Source of the DNA: Bdellovibrio bacteriovorus W
Lineage (GTDB): Bacteria; Bdellovibrionota; Bdellovibrionia; Bdellovibrionales; Bdellovibrionaceae
Assembly (NCBI GenBank): GCA_000525675.1
Contig: CP002190.1
Coordinates: 1 to 64,000, forward strand
Length of the DNA stretch: 64,000 nucleotides
Direction: 5' to 3'
Below are positions 55,787 to 64,000 of the stretch, one piece after another. The notes under the pieces were generated by a model. That model saw only the letters and a list, made by a program, of their open reading frames with translations. It ran no database searches and was not told the DNA's origin. How positions within the stretch are numbered: position 1 is the first letter of the stretch; every line of letters starts with the position of its first letter. The translations under genes and the position numbers were made by a program.

Positions 55787-57532
55787 TTGTCTGAACCTAA
55801 AGATTCACAAGGCGTAGAAGTCGTTAAAAAACGCACGCGAGTTAAAGCGAGTCCAACGGCAGAAGAGACTAAAGCCAAAAGCGAAGACACTGGCAGCTCA
55901 TCAGCCCCAAGCCCTGCAGAAAACAACTCCCCAGCCGCAGCAGCCTCAGCCCCATCTCCGGAAAGTACTCCAGAAGCCGCAACAGCCGCAGCACCTACTG
56001 AACAACAGCAACAAAATCAAAGAATGGATCGCCCGCAACGCCGCGAGTTCAGACCTAATAATCGTGATAACAGAGATAATAGAGATAGAAATAACGGTGG
56101 TCGCGGTGGTCACAGACACGATCGCAACGATTCTCGCCGTGATTTCAGAAATGATCGCCACGATAAATATCGCGATGAAGGTCAACCGCAAGGTGATGAT
56201 GGTCACTCAAACCCTCCTGTGCAAACACAAGAGGTGGATCTTGCTGATATTCAGCTGACAGACGAAGAAAAAACATGGCTATCGTCAAAAGATCTTAAAT
56301 CTAAAAACATCACGCAACTAACTGAGCTTGCAACAAAGCTAAAAATCGAAAACGCCGCAGGTATGCGCCGTCAAGATATGATCTTTGAGATCTTAAAACG
56401 TGCCGCAAAGCTTGGCCAAGATATCTATGGATCGGGTGTTTTAGAAATCCTTCCAGATGGATACGGATTCTTAAGATCTCCTGACTATAACTATCTTCCA
56501 GGACCGGATGATATTTATGTAAGCCCATCGCAAATTCGCCGTTTTGGCTTAAGAACGGGCGACACTGTTACGGGAACGGTACGTCCTCCAAAAGAGGGCG
56601 AGAGATATTTTGCACTTTTAAAAGTTGATTCGCTGAATTTCGAAACAACTGAAAAAGGAAAAGATAAAATTCTTTTCGACAACTTAACTCCTCTATATCC
56701 AAATGAGAGACTTAAGCTTGAGCATACTCCTAGTGACTACACGACTCGCGTTGTTGATTTGATGGCGCCACTTGGAAAAGGTCAAAGAGCGTTGATCGTT
56801 GCTCCGCCAAGAACAGGTAAAACTGTTTTAATGCAGCAAATTGCTAACGCCATTACGACAAATCATCCTGAGGTAAAGCTGATTGTTCTATTGATCGATG
56901 AACGCCCTGAGGAAGTCACCGACATGCAAAGAACTGTGAAAGGCGAAGTTGTTTCATCAACGTTTGATGAGCCACCTACACGTCACGTTCAGGTTGCAGA
57001 GATGGTTATCGAAAAAGCAAAACGTCTTGTGGAGCATAAGCATGACGTGGTGATCCTTCTGGATTCAATCACTCGTTTGGCGCGCGCTTACAATACGGTT
57101 GTTCCTCCATCAGGTAAGATCTTATCGGGGGGTGTGGATTCTAATGCTCTTCACAAACCGAAGCGTTTCTTTGGTGCTGCCAGAAACATTGAAGAGGGTG
57201 GTTCTTTAACAATCATCGCAACGGCTCTTATCGATACCGGATCGCGTATGGATGAAGTTATCTTTGAGGAATTTAAAGGTACTGGTAATGCGGAGATTCA
57301 TTTGGATCGTAAGCTTATGGAAAAACGTATCTTCCCTTGCATGGACATCAATAAATCAGGCACTCGTAAAGAGGACCTTCTTGTAGAAAAAGCAGATCTA
57401 AACCGCCTGTGGATTCTAAGAAAAGTTCTAGCGCCGATGAACGTTGTTGATGCGATGGAGTTCTTGTTAGATAAAGTTGAAAACACGAAGACAAATGCGG
57501 ATTTCTTGAAAGCGATGTCTGGACCTACATAA
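55787..57532 (+). CDS. rho: Transcription termination factor Rho with disordered N-terminal insertion
   Basis: Rho is the hexameric RNA helicase that ends untranslated transcripts. The 581 aa start with about 150 residues of low complexity: an Ala/Pro/Ser/Glu part, then an Arg/Asp/Asn/Gly-rich part with NRDNRDNRD and [11 protein letters not shown]. The Rho N-domain ([13 protein letters not shown]), the RNA-binding cold-shock-like domain ([21 protein letters not shown]) and the ATPase with Walker A APPRTGKT follow. DERPEEVTD and the secondary site GGVDSNAL are present. The start is TTG with AAGGAGA at 6-base spacing. Confidence 0.95.
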   Translation: MSEPKDSQGVEVVKKRTRVKASPTAEETKAKSEDTGSSSAPSPAENNSPAAAASAPSPESTPEAATAAAPTEQQQQNQRMDRPQRREFRPNNRDNRDNRDRNNGGRGGHRHDRNDSRRDFRNDRHDKYRDEGQPQGDDGHSNPPVQTQEVDLADIQLTDEEKTWLSSKDLKSKNITQLTELATKLKIENAAGMRRQDMIFEILKRAAKLGQDIYGSGVLEILPDGYGFLRSPDYNYLPGPDDIYVSPSQIRRFGLRTGDTVTGTVRPPKEGERYFALLKVDSLNFETTEKGKDKILFDNLTPLYPNERLKLEHTPSDYTTRVVDLMAPLGKGQRALIVAPPRTGKTVLMQQIANAITTNHPEVKLIVLLIDERPEEVTDMQRTVKGEVVSSTFDEPPTRHVQVAEMVIEKAKRLVEHKHDVVILLDSITRLARAYNTVVPPSGKILSGGVDSNALHKPKRFFGAARNIEEGGSLTIIATALIDTGSRMDEVIFEEFKGTGNAEIHLDRKLMEKRIFPCMDINKSGTRKEDLLVEKADLNRLWILRKVLAPMNVVDAMEFLLDKVENTKTNADFLKAMSGPT

Positions 57533-57726
57533 TCCTCTAGGGGGAAATGTGGTTTCAGCTTAACTTGTTGAAATCTTTACAAATTATACGGAAACTCGAG
57601 TTATCTTAGGGCCCTGTTGCCAATAAAAGCGGCGATTACTGCTCGACACGGGTTTCTGGGTATGTTAAACCCTATCGTCTTATAATAACGGACCCATAGG
57701 TTAAATTTTTTAAAAGGAATCAGGTC

Positions 57727-57972
57727 ATGAAACAAAACCTACATCCCAAAGTAAATACAGTAGTATTTAAAGATATTTCTTGTGACTACCAGTTCTTAGG
57801 AACTTCAACTCTTCACTCTAGCGAGACTGTTAAATGGGAAGATGGTAAAGAATATCCTTTGATCAAAGTTGAGATCTCTTCTGCGTCTCACCCTTTCTTC
57901 ACTGGCAAACAGCGTGTAATGGATACTGAAGGTCGTATCGACCGTTTCAACAAACGTTACGGCAAAAAGTAG
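57727..57972 (+). CDS. rpmE2: 50S ribosomal protein L31 type B
   Basis: An 81-aa L31 of the zinc-free B type: it begins [23 protein letters not shown] and lacks the paired-cysteine zinc motif of type A. The C-terminal [29 protein letters not shown] is characteristic. In many bacteria type B replaces zinc-bound type A under zinc limitation; here it stands in a core operon position after rho and before prfA, as the ordinary L31 does elsewhere. A terminator follows. Confidence 0.93.
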   Translation: MKQNLHPKVNTVVFKDISCDYQFLGTSTLHSSETVKWEDGKEYPLIKVEISSASHPFFTGKQRVMDTEGRIDRFNKRYGKK

Positions 57973-58012
57973 TAACGAGTCCCTTTTGGGGATTAAATTA
58001 CCATGTTTGTAT

Positions 58013-58045
58013 AAATGCGGTTTCAGTCTGGAGCCGCATTTTTGT
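58013..58045 (+). terminator. Intrinsic terminator of rpmE
   Basis: AAATGCGG and CCGCATTT pair around a 13-nt loop and are followed by TTGTTTG. It lies between rpmE and prfA. Confidence 0.8.
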
Positions 58046-58085
58046 TTGAGTTTTCGCATTTTAGAGATCTTTCGGGAGTTGCCCC

Positions 58086-59159
58086 ATGTTTTCAAAGTTG
58101 GATGAAGTAGAATCACGTTATGAAGAGGTCAATATGGCTCTTCAAAGACCCGATATTGCTTCTAACCAAAAAGAATACCAAGCCTTGATGAAAGAACTTG
58201 GGCACCTTGAGAAGATCGTCACTGTTTACAGGGATTTTAAAAAGAAAACTGTAAATCTAAAAGCGAGCAAAGAGCTTTTAACTTCAGAACAAGATCCTGA
58301 AATGCGCGAGTTGATTCGCGAAGAAGTTAAAGAGTTAGAGGATGCGCTTCCGGAGCTTGAAACTCAATTGAAGATTGCCCTTATTCCACGTGATCCTAAC
58401 GACGATAAAAATATTATTCTAGAGATTCGCGCAGGTGCTGGCGGAGATGAAGCGGCCCTTTTTGCGGATGAGCTGTTCAGAGGTTACGTTCACTACGCAG
58501 GTTCTCAAGGGTGGAAAGTTGAAATGCTTTCTTTCTCCGAAGGGAACGTAGGCGGTGCTAAAGAGATTATTGCCGTTGTAAGTGGTGATTCTGTATTTAG
58601 TAAATTGAAATATGAAAGTGGTGTTCATCGTGTTCAGCGTGTTCCGGAAACAGAAGCAGCTGGTCGCGTTCACACTTCAACGGTGACTGTCGCCGTAATT
58701 CCTGAAGTTCAAGAAACAGAGATCAAAATCCCAATGTCTGATGTGCGTATTGAAACAATGCGCTCGCAAGGTTCGGGTGGTCAGTCCGTCAATAGAACTG
58801 AGTCTGCGGTTCGTGTTGTACATTTACCGACAGGAATCGATGTGAAGTGTCAGGAAGGTAAATCCCAGTCTTCTAATAGAGAGCGTGCTTTCCAGATCTT
58901 GTATGCAAAATTGCAACAGATCGAGGACGACAGAGCGCGCAAAGAAGCTTCTGACGCTCGTTTGGAGCAAATCGGAACGGGAGATCGTTCCGAGCGTATT
59001 CGTACTTACAATTTCCCACAAACTCGTATCACCGATCACCGCATCGGTTTAACGATTCATCAGTTGGATCAAGTCATGGGTGGCGCATTTGAGTTGCTGA
59101 TTGACCCACTCGTTGCTAACTTCCAAGCAGAGGCACTTAAACGCCAAACCTCTGCATAA
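58086..59159 (+). CDS. prfA: Peptide chain release factor 1
   Basis: RF1 terminates translation at UAA and UAG. The GGQ peptide-release motif lies in [19 protein letters not shown]. The N-terminal coiled-coil region and [13 protein letters not shown] are typical. The 357 aa are normal. GGGAG lies 8 bases before the ATG. It is followed after 3 bases by prmC, which methylates the glutamine of GGQ, a common gene pair. Confidence 0.97.
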   Translation: MFSKLDEVESRYEEVNMALQRPDIASNQKEYQALMKELGHLEKIVTVYRDFKKKTVNLKASKELLTSEQDPEMRELIREEVKELEDALPELETQLKIALIPRDPNDDKNIILEIRAGAGGDEAALFADELFRGYVHYAGSQGWKVEMLSFSEGNVGGAKEIIAVVSGDSVFSKLKYESGVHRVQRVPETEAAGRVHTSTVTVAVIPEVQETEIKIPMSDVRIETMRSQGSGGQSVNRTESAVRVVHLPTGIDVKCQEGKSQSSNRERAFQILYAKLQQIEDDRARKEASDARLEQIGTGDRSERIRTYNFPQTRITDHRIGLTIHQLDQVMGGAFELLIDPLVANFQAEALKRQTSA

Positions 59160-59162
59160 AAA

Positions 59163-60044
59163 ATGAAGTTAAAAGAAGTATTAGATAAAACAGTTACATT
59201 TTTTAAAGATAAAAAAATTGAGACTCCGCGCTTAGATGCGGAGTTGCTATTTGCGCATTTCCTGAAAATCGAACGCATTCAACTCTATGTGCGCTTTGAT
59301 CAGCCGCTTTCTGAACAAGAACTGGCGGGGTTGCGTGAATTGGTGCGCCGTCGAGCGACGGGGGAGCCGGTCGCCTACATCCTTGGCTATCGCGATTTCT
59401 ATAATTTGCGTTTTTCCGTTTCACCAGCCGTTTTAATCCCTCGCCCCGAGACAGAGCATATCATCGAAGAAGCACTTCAATGGGCCAAAGATCAAGCGTC
59501 TGAGATTGGCATCTTAGATCTTGGAACCGGTACGGGGTGCGTGGGACTGACATTGCTTATGAATTTACCAAGTGCGAAACTCATCTCCGTCGATCTTTCA
59601 GAAGATGCAATTACGCTTGCTAAGAAAAACGCCGAAGATCTTGGTGTTATGGAGCGAGTTCAATTCTTAAATACAGACGCCGCAAACTTTGATGATGTTA
59701 TGTCAGCTTACAAAAGCTTTATTGGAAAAGATTCGATTGATCTTTTTGTATCGAATCCACCCTACATTGCTGAAGGAGATCCTGGCGTAGAGGTTGCGGT
59801 GAATAAATTCGAACCGCATACGGCGCTCTATGCCAAAGATGAAGGCCTCGCATTATTAAGAGATTGGTCAGCAGGATATTGTCCGTATCTATCGAATAAC
59901 TCATTGGTGTTGATGGAAATGGGACTGACTCAAGGTTCTGCGATGCGCACTCATTTTGAAAACTTAAAAACATTTAACGAAATAAATGTCGTCAAAGACC
60001 TTGATGGACGTGATAGAGTCATTCGTGGAGTAAAACATGGATAA
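59163..60044 (+). CDS. prmC: Release factor glutamine methyltransferase
   Basis: PrmC (HemK) N5-methylates the GGQ glutamine in RF1 and RF2. The N-terminal helical domain ends near residue 75; the conserved GEPVAYILGYRDFYNL and PRPETEHIIEEAL follow. The SAM motif is ILDLGTGTGCVGLTL, and the catalytic NPPY lies in FVSNPPYIAEGD. The 293 aa are normal. No separate ribosome site is visible, so translation is coupled to prfA. It overlaps murA by 8 bases. Confidence 0.96.
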   Translation: MKLKEVLDKTVTFFKDKKIETPRLDAELLFAHFLKIERIQLYVRFDQPLSEQELAGLRELVRRRATGEPVAYILGYRDFYNLRFSVSPAVLIPRPETEHIIEEALQWAKDQASEIGILDLGTGTGCVGLTLLMNLPSAKLISVDLSEDAITLAKKNAEDLGVMERVQFLNTDAANFDDVMSAYKSFIGKDSIDLFVSNPPYIAEGDPGVEVAVNKFEPHTALYAKDEGLALLRDWSAGYCPYLSNNSLVLMEMGLTQGSAMRTHFENLKTFNEINVVKDLDGRDRVIRGVKHG

Positions 60045-61290
60045 AATGATAGTTAAGGGCAATGGCCCTCTTAAAGGCGAAGTGGCGACGAGTGGTGCAA
60101 AGAATGCAGCTCTTCCAATTTTATTTTCAACTCTTCTAGCAGAGGGTGAACACGTATTTGCAAACGTACCCAAGCTAAAAGATATCGAGTCAACCATTGA
60201 GCTTTTAGAAAGCCTTGGATGCCAAGCTCGTTGGGATGGCGATCGTTTGCGCATTAAGGTTTCAAAAATTGATTCTTACGAAGCAAGCTACGACTTGGTT
60301 CGTAAGATGCGTGCAAGCTTTCTTTGTATGGGTCCATTGTTAGCAAAGTATGGTGAGGCTGTTGTGTCTCAGCCGGGTGGTTGTGCTATCGGTAGCCGCC
60401 CTATTGATTTACACTTGGAAGGATTTAAAGCTCTTGGTGCTGAAGTAACTCAAAAAGAAGGTTACGTTCATGCTGCAGCTAAAAAGCTCTATGGTTCACG
60501 CTTTCTTTTTGAAACTGTGACGGTGGGTGGAACTGAAAACGTGATGATGGCTGCAGCACTTGCAGAGGGTCGTACGATTTTAGAAAACGCTGCAAAAGAA
60601 CCTGAGATCGTTGATTTAGCAGAATACCTTATCAAGATGGGTGCAAAAATCACGGGTCACGGTAGCAGTGTGATCACGATTGATGGAGTTGAAAAACTAA
60701 CTCCTGCAGAGCATTCTATTATGCCAGATCGTATCGAGGCAGGAACTTTATTGATTGCTGGTGCTATCACAAAGGGGCAGGTCACAGTTAAGAAATGTGT
60801 ACCAGATCACTTAGAGGCATTAATTTTAAAGATGAAAGAAAGTGGTTTTAAAATTGAGGTAGGAACTGATTCTTTAACAATCTTTCCAGCTCAAACATGG
60901 GATGCTGTGGATATCACAACTGCTCCTCACCCACTTTTCCCAACAGATCTTCAAGCGCAATTCATGGCTCTTATGACGGTTGCAAATGGAACAAGTGTTA
61001 TCACTGAGACTGTTTTTGAGAATCGCTTTATGCACGTTCAAGAGTTGATTCGTCTTGGTGCTGATATCACTCCTAAAACTCGCGTGGCAGTTGTGCGTGG
61101 CCGCCCTGATGAATTAACAGGGGCTCCTGTTATGGCTACAGATCTTCGTGCGAGTGCTTCGCTGGTATTAGCTGGCTTGATTGCTAAAGGTGAAACAGTT
61201 GTGAATCGTATCTATCACTTGGATCGCGGCTATGAAAAGCTAGAGGACAAGTTGTCGAGCTTAGGTGCTTTGATTAAAAGAACTGAGTAA
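60037..61290 (+). CDS. murA: UDP-N-acetylglucosamine 1-carboxyvinyltransferase
   Basis: MurA transfers enolpyruvate from PEP to UDP-GlcNAc, the committed step of peptidoglycan synthesis. It keeps [16 protein letters not shown] with the Lys-Asn pair, the catalytic cysteine in [18 protein letters not shown] (the fosfomycin target), and [15 protein letters not shown]. The 417 aa are normal. GGAG lies 6 bases before the ATG. It closes the prfA-prmC-murA operon. Confidence 0.97.
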   Translation: MDKMIVKGNGPLKGEVATSGAKNAALPILFSTLLAEGEHVFANVPKLKDIESTIELLESLGCQARWDGDRLRIKVSKIDSYEASYDLVRKMRASFLCMGPLLAKYGEAVVSQPGGCAIGSRPIDLHLEGFKALGAEVTQKEGYVHAAAKKLYGSRFLFETVTVGGTENVMMAAALAEGRTILENAAKEPEIVDLAEYLIKMGAKITGHGSSVITIDGVEKLTPAEHSIMPDRIEAGTLLIAGAITKGQVTVKKCVPDHLEALILKMKESGFKIEVGTDSLTIFPAQTWDAVDITTAPHPLFPTDLQAQFMALMTVANGTSVITETVFENRFMHVQELIRLGADITPKTRVAVVRGRPDELTGAPVMATDLRASASLVLAGLIAKGETVVNRIYHLDRGYEKLEDKLSSLGALIKRTE

Positions 61291-61301
61291 AAGGCAAAAA
61301 A

Positions 61302-61335
61302 AAAGACCTACAAGGAGGGGGATCCGTAGGTCTTT
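61302..61335 (-). terminator. Distal terminator of the secreted-protein gene
   Basis: AAAGACCTAC and GTAGGTCTTT form a 10-bp stem around a purine-rich 14-nt loop. On the minus strand nine T residues follow the stem, so it stops the gene at 61803; on the plus strand it has a weaker T-tract and may also stop murA. Confidence 0.8.
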
Positions 61336-61354
61336 GGAAGAGGCAAAAAAACAA

Positions 61355-61387
61355 GTCTCAGCCTCCGGAGGGGATGGGGGCTGAGAC
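61355..61387 (-). terminator. Proximal terminator of the secreted-protein gene
   Basis: GTCTCAGCC and GGCTGAGAC pair, with further pairing of CTCC to GGGG inside. On the minus strand TTGTTTTTTT follows. It precedes a second terminator 20 bases on, making a tandem pair. Confidence 0.8.
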
Positions 61388-61407
61388 CCTACTACATGAT
61401 TACGAAG

Positions 61408-61803
61408 TTATTCAATAACCTCGCTGATACCAAACACAAAGAAAACAACTGCTTTATTCCCAGAAGCGAACCCAGGGAGGGGATCCACAGATTCTAGTTC
61501 GTAATTGGGAGCCAGTTGATGCTCAAGTTCAATACCGCTAATCATTACATTCAAACCAACAAACGCAGTTAGATCTAACTCAGACTTCAGATTCATCATT
61601 CGATTGTCTTCTGCGATCAGAGCAAACGAACCATTTTGAAGAACAACAACTTCACCCATATAGTTTTTGAAATTGTAGCCATCAGCTTCTGTAGAATAAG
61701 TTTCATTTTCAAGAGCGTGATTCGTAAATACACCCGCGCGAGCAACAACTGAAATTGCTAAAGCCGCTAAGATGTAAATCGCAATAAGAGCATTTTTAAT
61801 CAC
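61408..61803 (-). CDS. Small secreted protein, possibly OB-fold
   Basis: A 131-aa exported protein: signal peptide about residues 1-23 (AISVVARAG), then a mostly beta-stranded domain with MGEVVVLQNGSFALIAEDNRMM and FVGLNVMISGIELEH, a pattern that recalls small periplasmic OB folds. The C-terminus is hydrophobic (AVVFFVFGISEVIE). AGGAG precedes the ATG. Two consecutive strong terminators downstream hint at high expression. I do not recognise the family. Confidence 0.72.
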   Translation of the reverse strand: MIKNALIAIYILAALAISVVARAGVFTNHALENETYSTEADGYNFKNYMGEVVVLQNGSFALIAEDNRMMNLKSELDLTAFVGLNVMISGIELEHQLAPNYELESVDPLPGFASGNKAVVFFVFGISEVIE

Positions 61804-62085
61804 TGTGTTTCTCCTAAAAACTCACAAAATCTAAAACACTATAAGTCTATACAGCAATGAGTGTGCCAAAATGAGAAATGGCCTATAACTGCTTTAAATT
61901 GGATTTAAGGTCTAAAATGCGGAAGTTTGGATGAAAAACAGCCTCTTCTAGCAATGCCAGAATGGAACGGGGGTTCTGATTTGGAACCAGCTTAGGGAGC
62001 TCCATTTTAGACCTAGGTACAGAGTGAGCGGCCTGTTCCTGCTCATGGTACTCCTTTGTTAAATTCCAAGTATAATCAAGTATCT
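61804..62085. other. Divergent intergenic region with a widely spaced 11-bp inverted repeat
   Basis: The gap between the secreted-protein gene and the GYF/TPR gene contains a perfect 11-bp inverted repeat, GGTCTAAAATG (61909-61919) and CATTTTAGACC (62003-62013), enclosing 83 bases that include a smaller hairpin GGTTC/GAACC. TATAGT on the minus strand (61838-61843) is a possible -10 for the 61803 gene. CATTTTGG on the minus strand (61866-61873) resembles the core of the protease-upstream elements. No ribosome site is visible before ATG 62086. Confidence 0.45.
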
Positions 62086-64000
62086 ATGTCTTCACGTATA
62101 CAGGTCACTTGGGTTGTAAAAACACGCATGGGTCAGGTCAAAGGACCTTACTCCACAGATGCTATCTTGCGAATGATTGGCGAGGGGATTTTTTCTGGCC
62201 AAGAGATGATTTCCAAGTTGCCTGATGGTCAGTGGACTCAGATCAGCCGAGAGCCTGCGTTCTACGATAAACTTTTAGAAGCGCTTGAGGGCGTTGTTGA
62301 GGTAGATCCTAAGAAAGCGCAGAAGATGGAGGCGGAGACGGTGATCTCGTCAATGCCTCGGCCCAACTCGCAGGCAAAGCCTTCGGCTTCGCAAGAAAAT
62401 ACGGGGCCGATAACTCCGAATCAATTAGCGAATCTAAAAATTGAAAAACCAAAACACCAAGTGGATGTCTTTGATCGCCCTCAGGAAATTGCGGCTCCGA
62501 CTTTGCCAAAGAGGCAGAGTCCTCAAGGGGGTGGCAATGATGGGGTGATTGAACTATCGAACTTAAAAGAAACTGAGAGTGATGATTTAAAAAAGCGTCT
62601 TCGCCTTCCGCTAGTATTCATCGCATTGGCGATGATATTGGTCGTGGCATTTTTCTGGGACTCATCCCCGTCTTCCGGAGACAAGCAGCATTTATTGGCT
62701 CCAGGTCCCTCTTCAGGAACTTTATCCGATACGCAAGTTAAACAAAAACTCAATGAAGCCCTTCTAGCGATGGAGCAAGACACCTATGAATCTTATGTGT
62801 CGGCTCAGAATAAGTTGGTTTCAATTATCGAAGGCGCACCTATGAATATTGAGGTGCGAGGGTTGTTGTGCGTTGTCTACAAACAGCTTTGGCCCTTCGC
62901 GGTTCAAGATGCGCAAGACATTCGAACCATCGCACAAGTGACTCAAGGAGCCCGCGCTATCAACGTGGTGAGTCCTTTCGGACAAGTTTGTGAATCCGTG
63001 AAGTTGCTAACAGCGGGGCGCTATAAAGAAGCAAAGGGCGTCGTTGAGGCGACCTTAGAAAGCAACGAGTCCTTTTCATTACTGCCAGTCATGTATGCCT
63101 TTAAAGCAGAGCTTTTAGAGGGTGAAAGAGATTTTCTAAACGCAGTCCCCTACTTTGAAAAGTCGATTCAGTTTTGGGATAAATGGTTAAGGCCGCAGGT
63201 CCTCTTGGGGCGTCTTCTTTTAGATAGAGGCGAATATCTTGAGTCTTCGAAATATTTAAAGAATGTGCTGCAAAAGAATTCCAAACATCGCGAAGCTAAA
63301 GTTCTTCTGGGAATTTTAGAATATAGAGGCTTTAAGAAGTCTGACACGGCTTACACATATCTCAGCTCTGCAATGACGGAAAAAGCAAAGATCAATCAAT
63401 TAACAGAAGCAGATGGTCTTTACGTTCTTTCAGAAATTTTACTTTTAAGAAGTGAAAAGGCAAAAGCACTTGAGGCTGCGCAAAGAGGTTATCAATTAAA
63501 TCCTAATAACTCCGAACTTCGCCAGATGGTGATTCGCTTAGGTGGATCTGACAAAGTGAAGGGAGAGGCTGGAAAGAATAACGAGCTTCTTTATCTTGGG
63601 GATCAGTATGTTAGGCAGGGGGATTGTCTAGCGGCTCAAGCAGAATTTAAAGCAGCCTTTGAGGTGGATCCTAAAAATGGAACTGCCGCGATGAAAGCCG
63701 CGAAATGTCTGTGGCAACTTAATCAGAGCTTCGAGGCCATTGAATGGCTGAATAAGGCAATGAAAGCAGAGCCTAAATTAGTTTCCGCCTATGTCCTGCA
63801 GGCAGATTATATGTCGAAGCGATTTGATTTTGTTGGAGCTACAAAAGTTTTAACGAATGCGATGCGCGTATCTCCGAATAACTATGAGATCTTAAGAGGC
63901 CTTGCACTGTTAGAGTTTAGAAAAAACAATATGGTGGGAGCGATCAACTACGCTTCTCGTTCAGTGAAGTCCTATGATGGTGACATTGAAACTTACATCC
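62086..64000 (+). CDS. GYF-like/TPR membrane protein (cut by window end)
   Basis: An open frame of 638 codons that runs off the window. The N-terminal 70 residues resemble a GYF_2-type domain (VKTRMGQVKGPYSTDAILRMIGEG ... MISKLPDGQWTQI). A Pro/Gln-rich linker follows, then a single transmembrane helix at about 175-193 (RLPLVFIALAMILVVAFFW). The rest is long helical TPR-like repeats (AVPYFEKSIQFW, AQAEFKAAFEVDPKNGTAAMKAAKCLWQLNQ, AIEWLNKAMKAEPKLVSAY). GYF-like domain in the cytoplasm and TPRs outside is the likely topology; related proteins occur in gliding and envelope machineries of deltaproteobacteria. ATG 62086 is the first reasonable start. No ribosome site is clear. Confidence 0.8.
   Translation, partial: MSSRIQVTWVVKTRMGQVKGPYSTDAILRMIGEGIFSGQEMISKLPDGQWTQISREPAFYDKLLEALEGVVEVDPKKAQKMEAETVISSMPRPNSQAKPSASQENTGPITPNQLANLKIEKPKHQVDVFDRPQEIAAPTLPKRQSPQGGGNDGVIELSNLKETESDDLKKRLRLPLVFIALAMILVVAFFWDSSPSSGDKQHLLAPGPSSGTLSDTQVKQKLNEALLAMEQDTYESYVSAQNKLVSIIEGAPMNIEVRGLLCVVYKQLWPFAVQDAQDIRTIAQVTQGARAINVVSPFGQVCESVKLLTAGRYKEAKGVVEATLESNESFSLLPVMYAFKAELLEGERDFLNAVPYFEKSIQFWDKWLRPQVLLGRLLLDRGEYLESSKYLKNVLQKNSKHREAKVLLGILEYRGFKKSDTAYTYLSSAMTEKAKINQLTEADGLYVLSEILLLRSEKAKALEAAQRGYQLNPNNSELRQMVIRLGGSDKVKGEAGKNNELLYLGDQYVRQGDCLAAQAEFKAAFEVDPKNGTAAMKAAKCLWQLNQSFEAIEWLNKAMKAEPKLVSAYVLQADYMSKRFDFVGATKVLTNAMRVSPNNYEILRGLALLEFRKNNMVGAINYASRSVKSYDGDIETYI

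Overview
The window reads as the origin-proximal part of the chromosome of a Bdellovibrio-like predatory bacterium (phylum Bdellovibrionota). It opens with dnaA and continues dnaN-recF-gyrB-gyrA. It carries a short histone-fold protein gene (46443-46637) of the kind known from Bdellovibrio bacteriovorus. It is visibly AT-rich, rich in lipoproteins and secreted proteins, and uses GTG and TTG starts freely. By eye it is more AT-rich than I remember for B. bacteriovorus HD100, which would fit a relative such as the Pseudobdellovibrio/'B. exovorus' group. That placement is inference, since no database search was possible.

Layout. 1-8852: replication initiation and topoisomerase genes, with a probable oriC between dnaA and dnaN (DnaA boxes, a DnaA-trio run and an AT-rich tract). 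8852-11244: a TPR lipoprotein and the membrane part of a split ATP synthase locus (AtpZ-like, AtpI-like, a and c subunits). 11304-16365, minus strand: three parvulin-type periplasmic foldases, pdxA and a phosphohexomutase. 16439-18841, minus: a DUF374-type acyltransferase with etfA/etfB. 19021-22411: succinate dehydrogenase/fumarate reductase CAB. 22718-24791: a small unknown protein and a secreted subtilisin. 24844-28260, minus: ABC exporter, alpha/beta hydrolase and FHA protein. 28429-30246: rpsF, a polytopic membrane protein and rplI. 30416-31267: a lipoprotein serine protease of the trypsin family. 31320-34221, minus: a small protein, dnaB, fis and queE. 34316-40236: ftsK, a TPR protein, an LptM-like lipoprotein and dapF-dapA-dapB. 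40306-43576: transaldolase, a lipoprotein and a large envelope protein. Then come murD (minus), a metallophosphoesterase, the histone gene, ligA (minus), gatCAB with ppx/gppA and a DUF192 protein, a LysM lipoprotein, a PilZ protein (minus), rho, rpmE, prfA-prmC-murA, a secreted small protein (minus) and a GYF/TPR membrane protein cut by the window end.

Most of the window is core housekeeping in tight operons with overlapping stops and starts and clear intrinsic terminators. The predator flavour comes from the histone, the secreted proteases, the periplasmic foldase cluster and the many envelope proteins.

I saw no rRNA, tRNA, CRISPR array, insertion sequence, prophage or plasmid module. The most notable points are the bacterial histone, the oriC architecture, an ATP synthase c subunit with a sodium-type ligand set and alanine-substituted helix 1, a terminator-like hairpin inside a foldase reading frame, and a near-identical 14-base element upstream of both secreted proteases.
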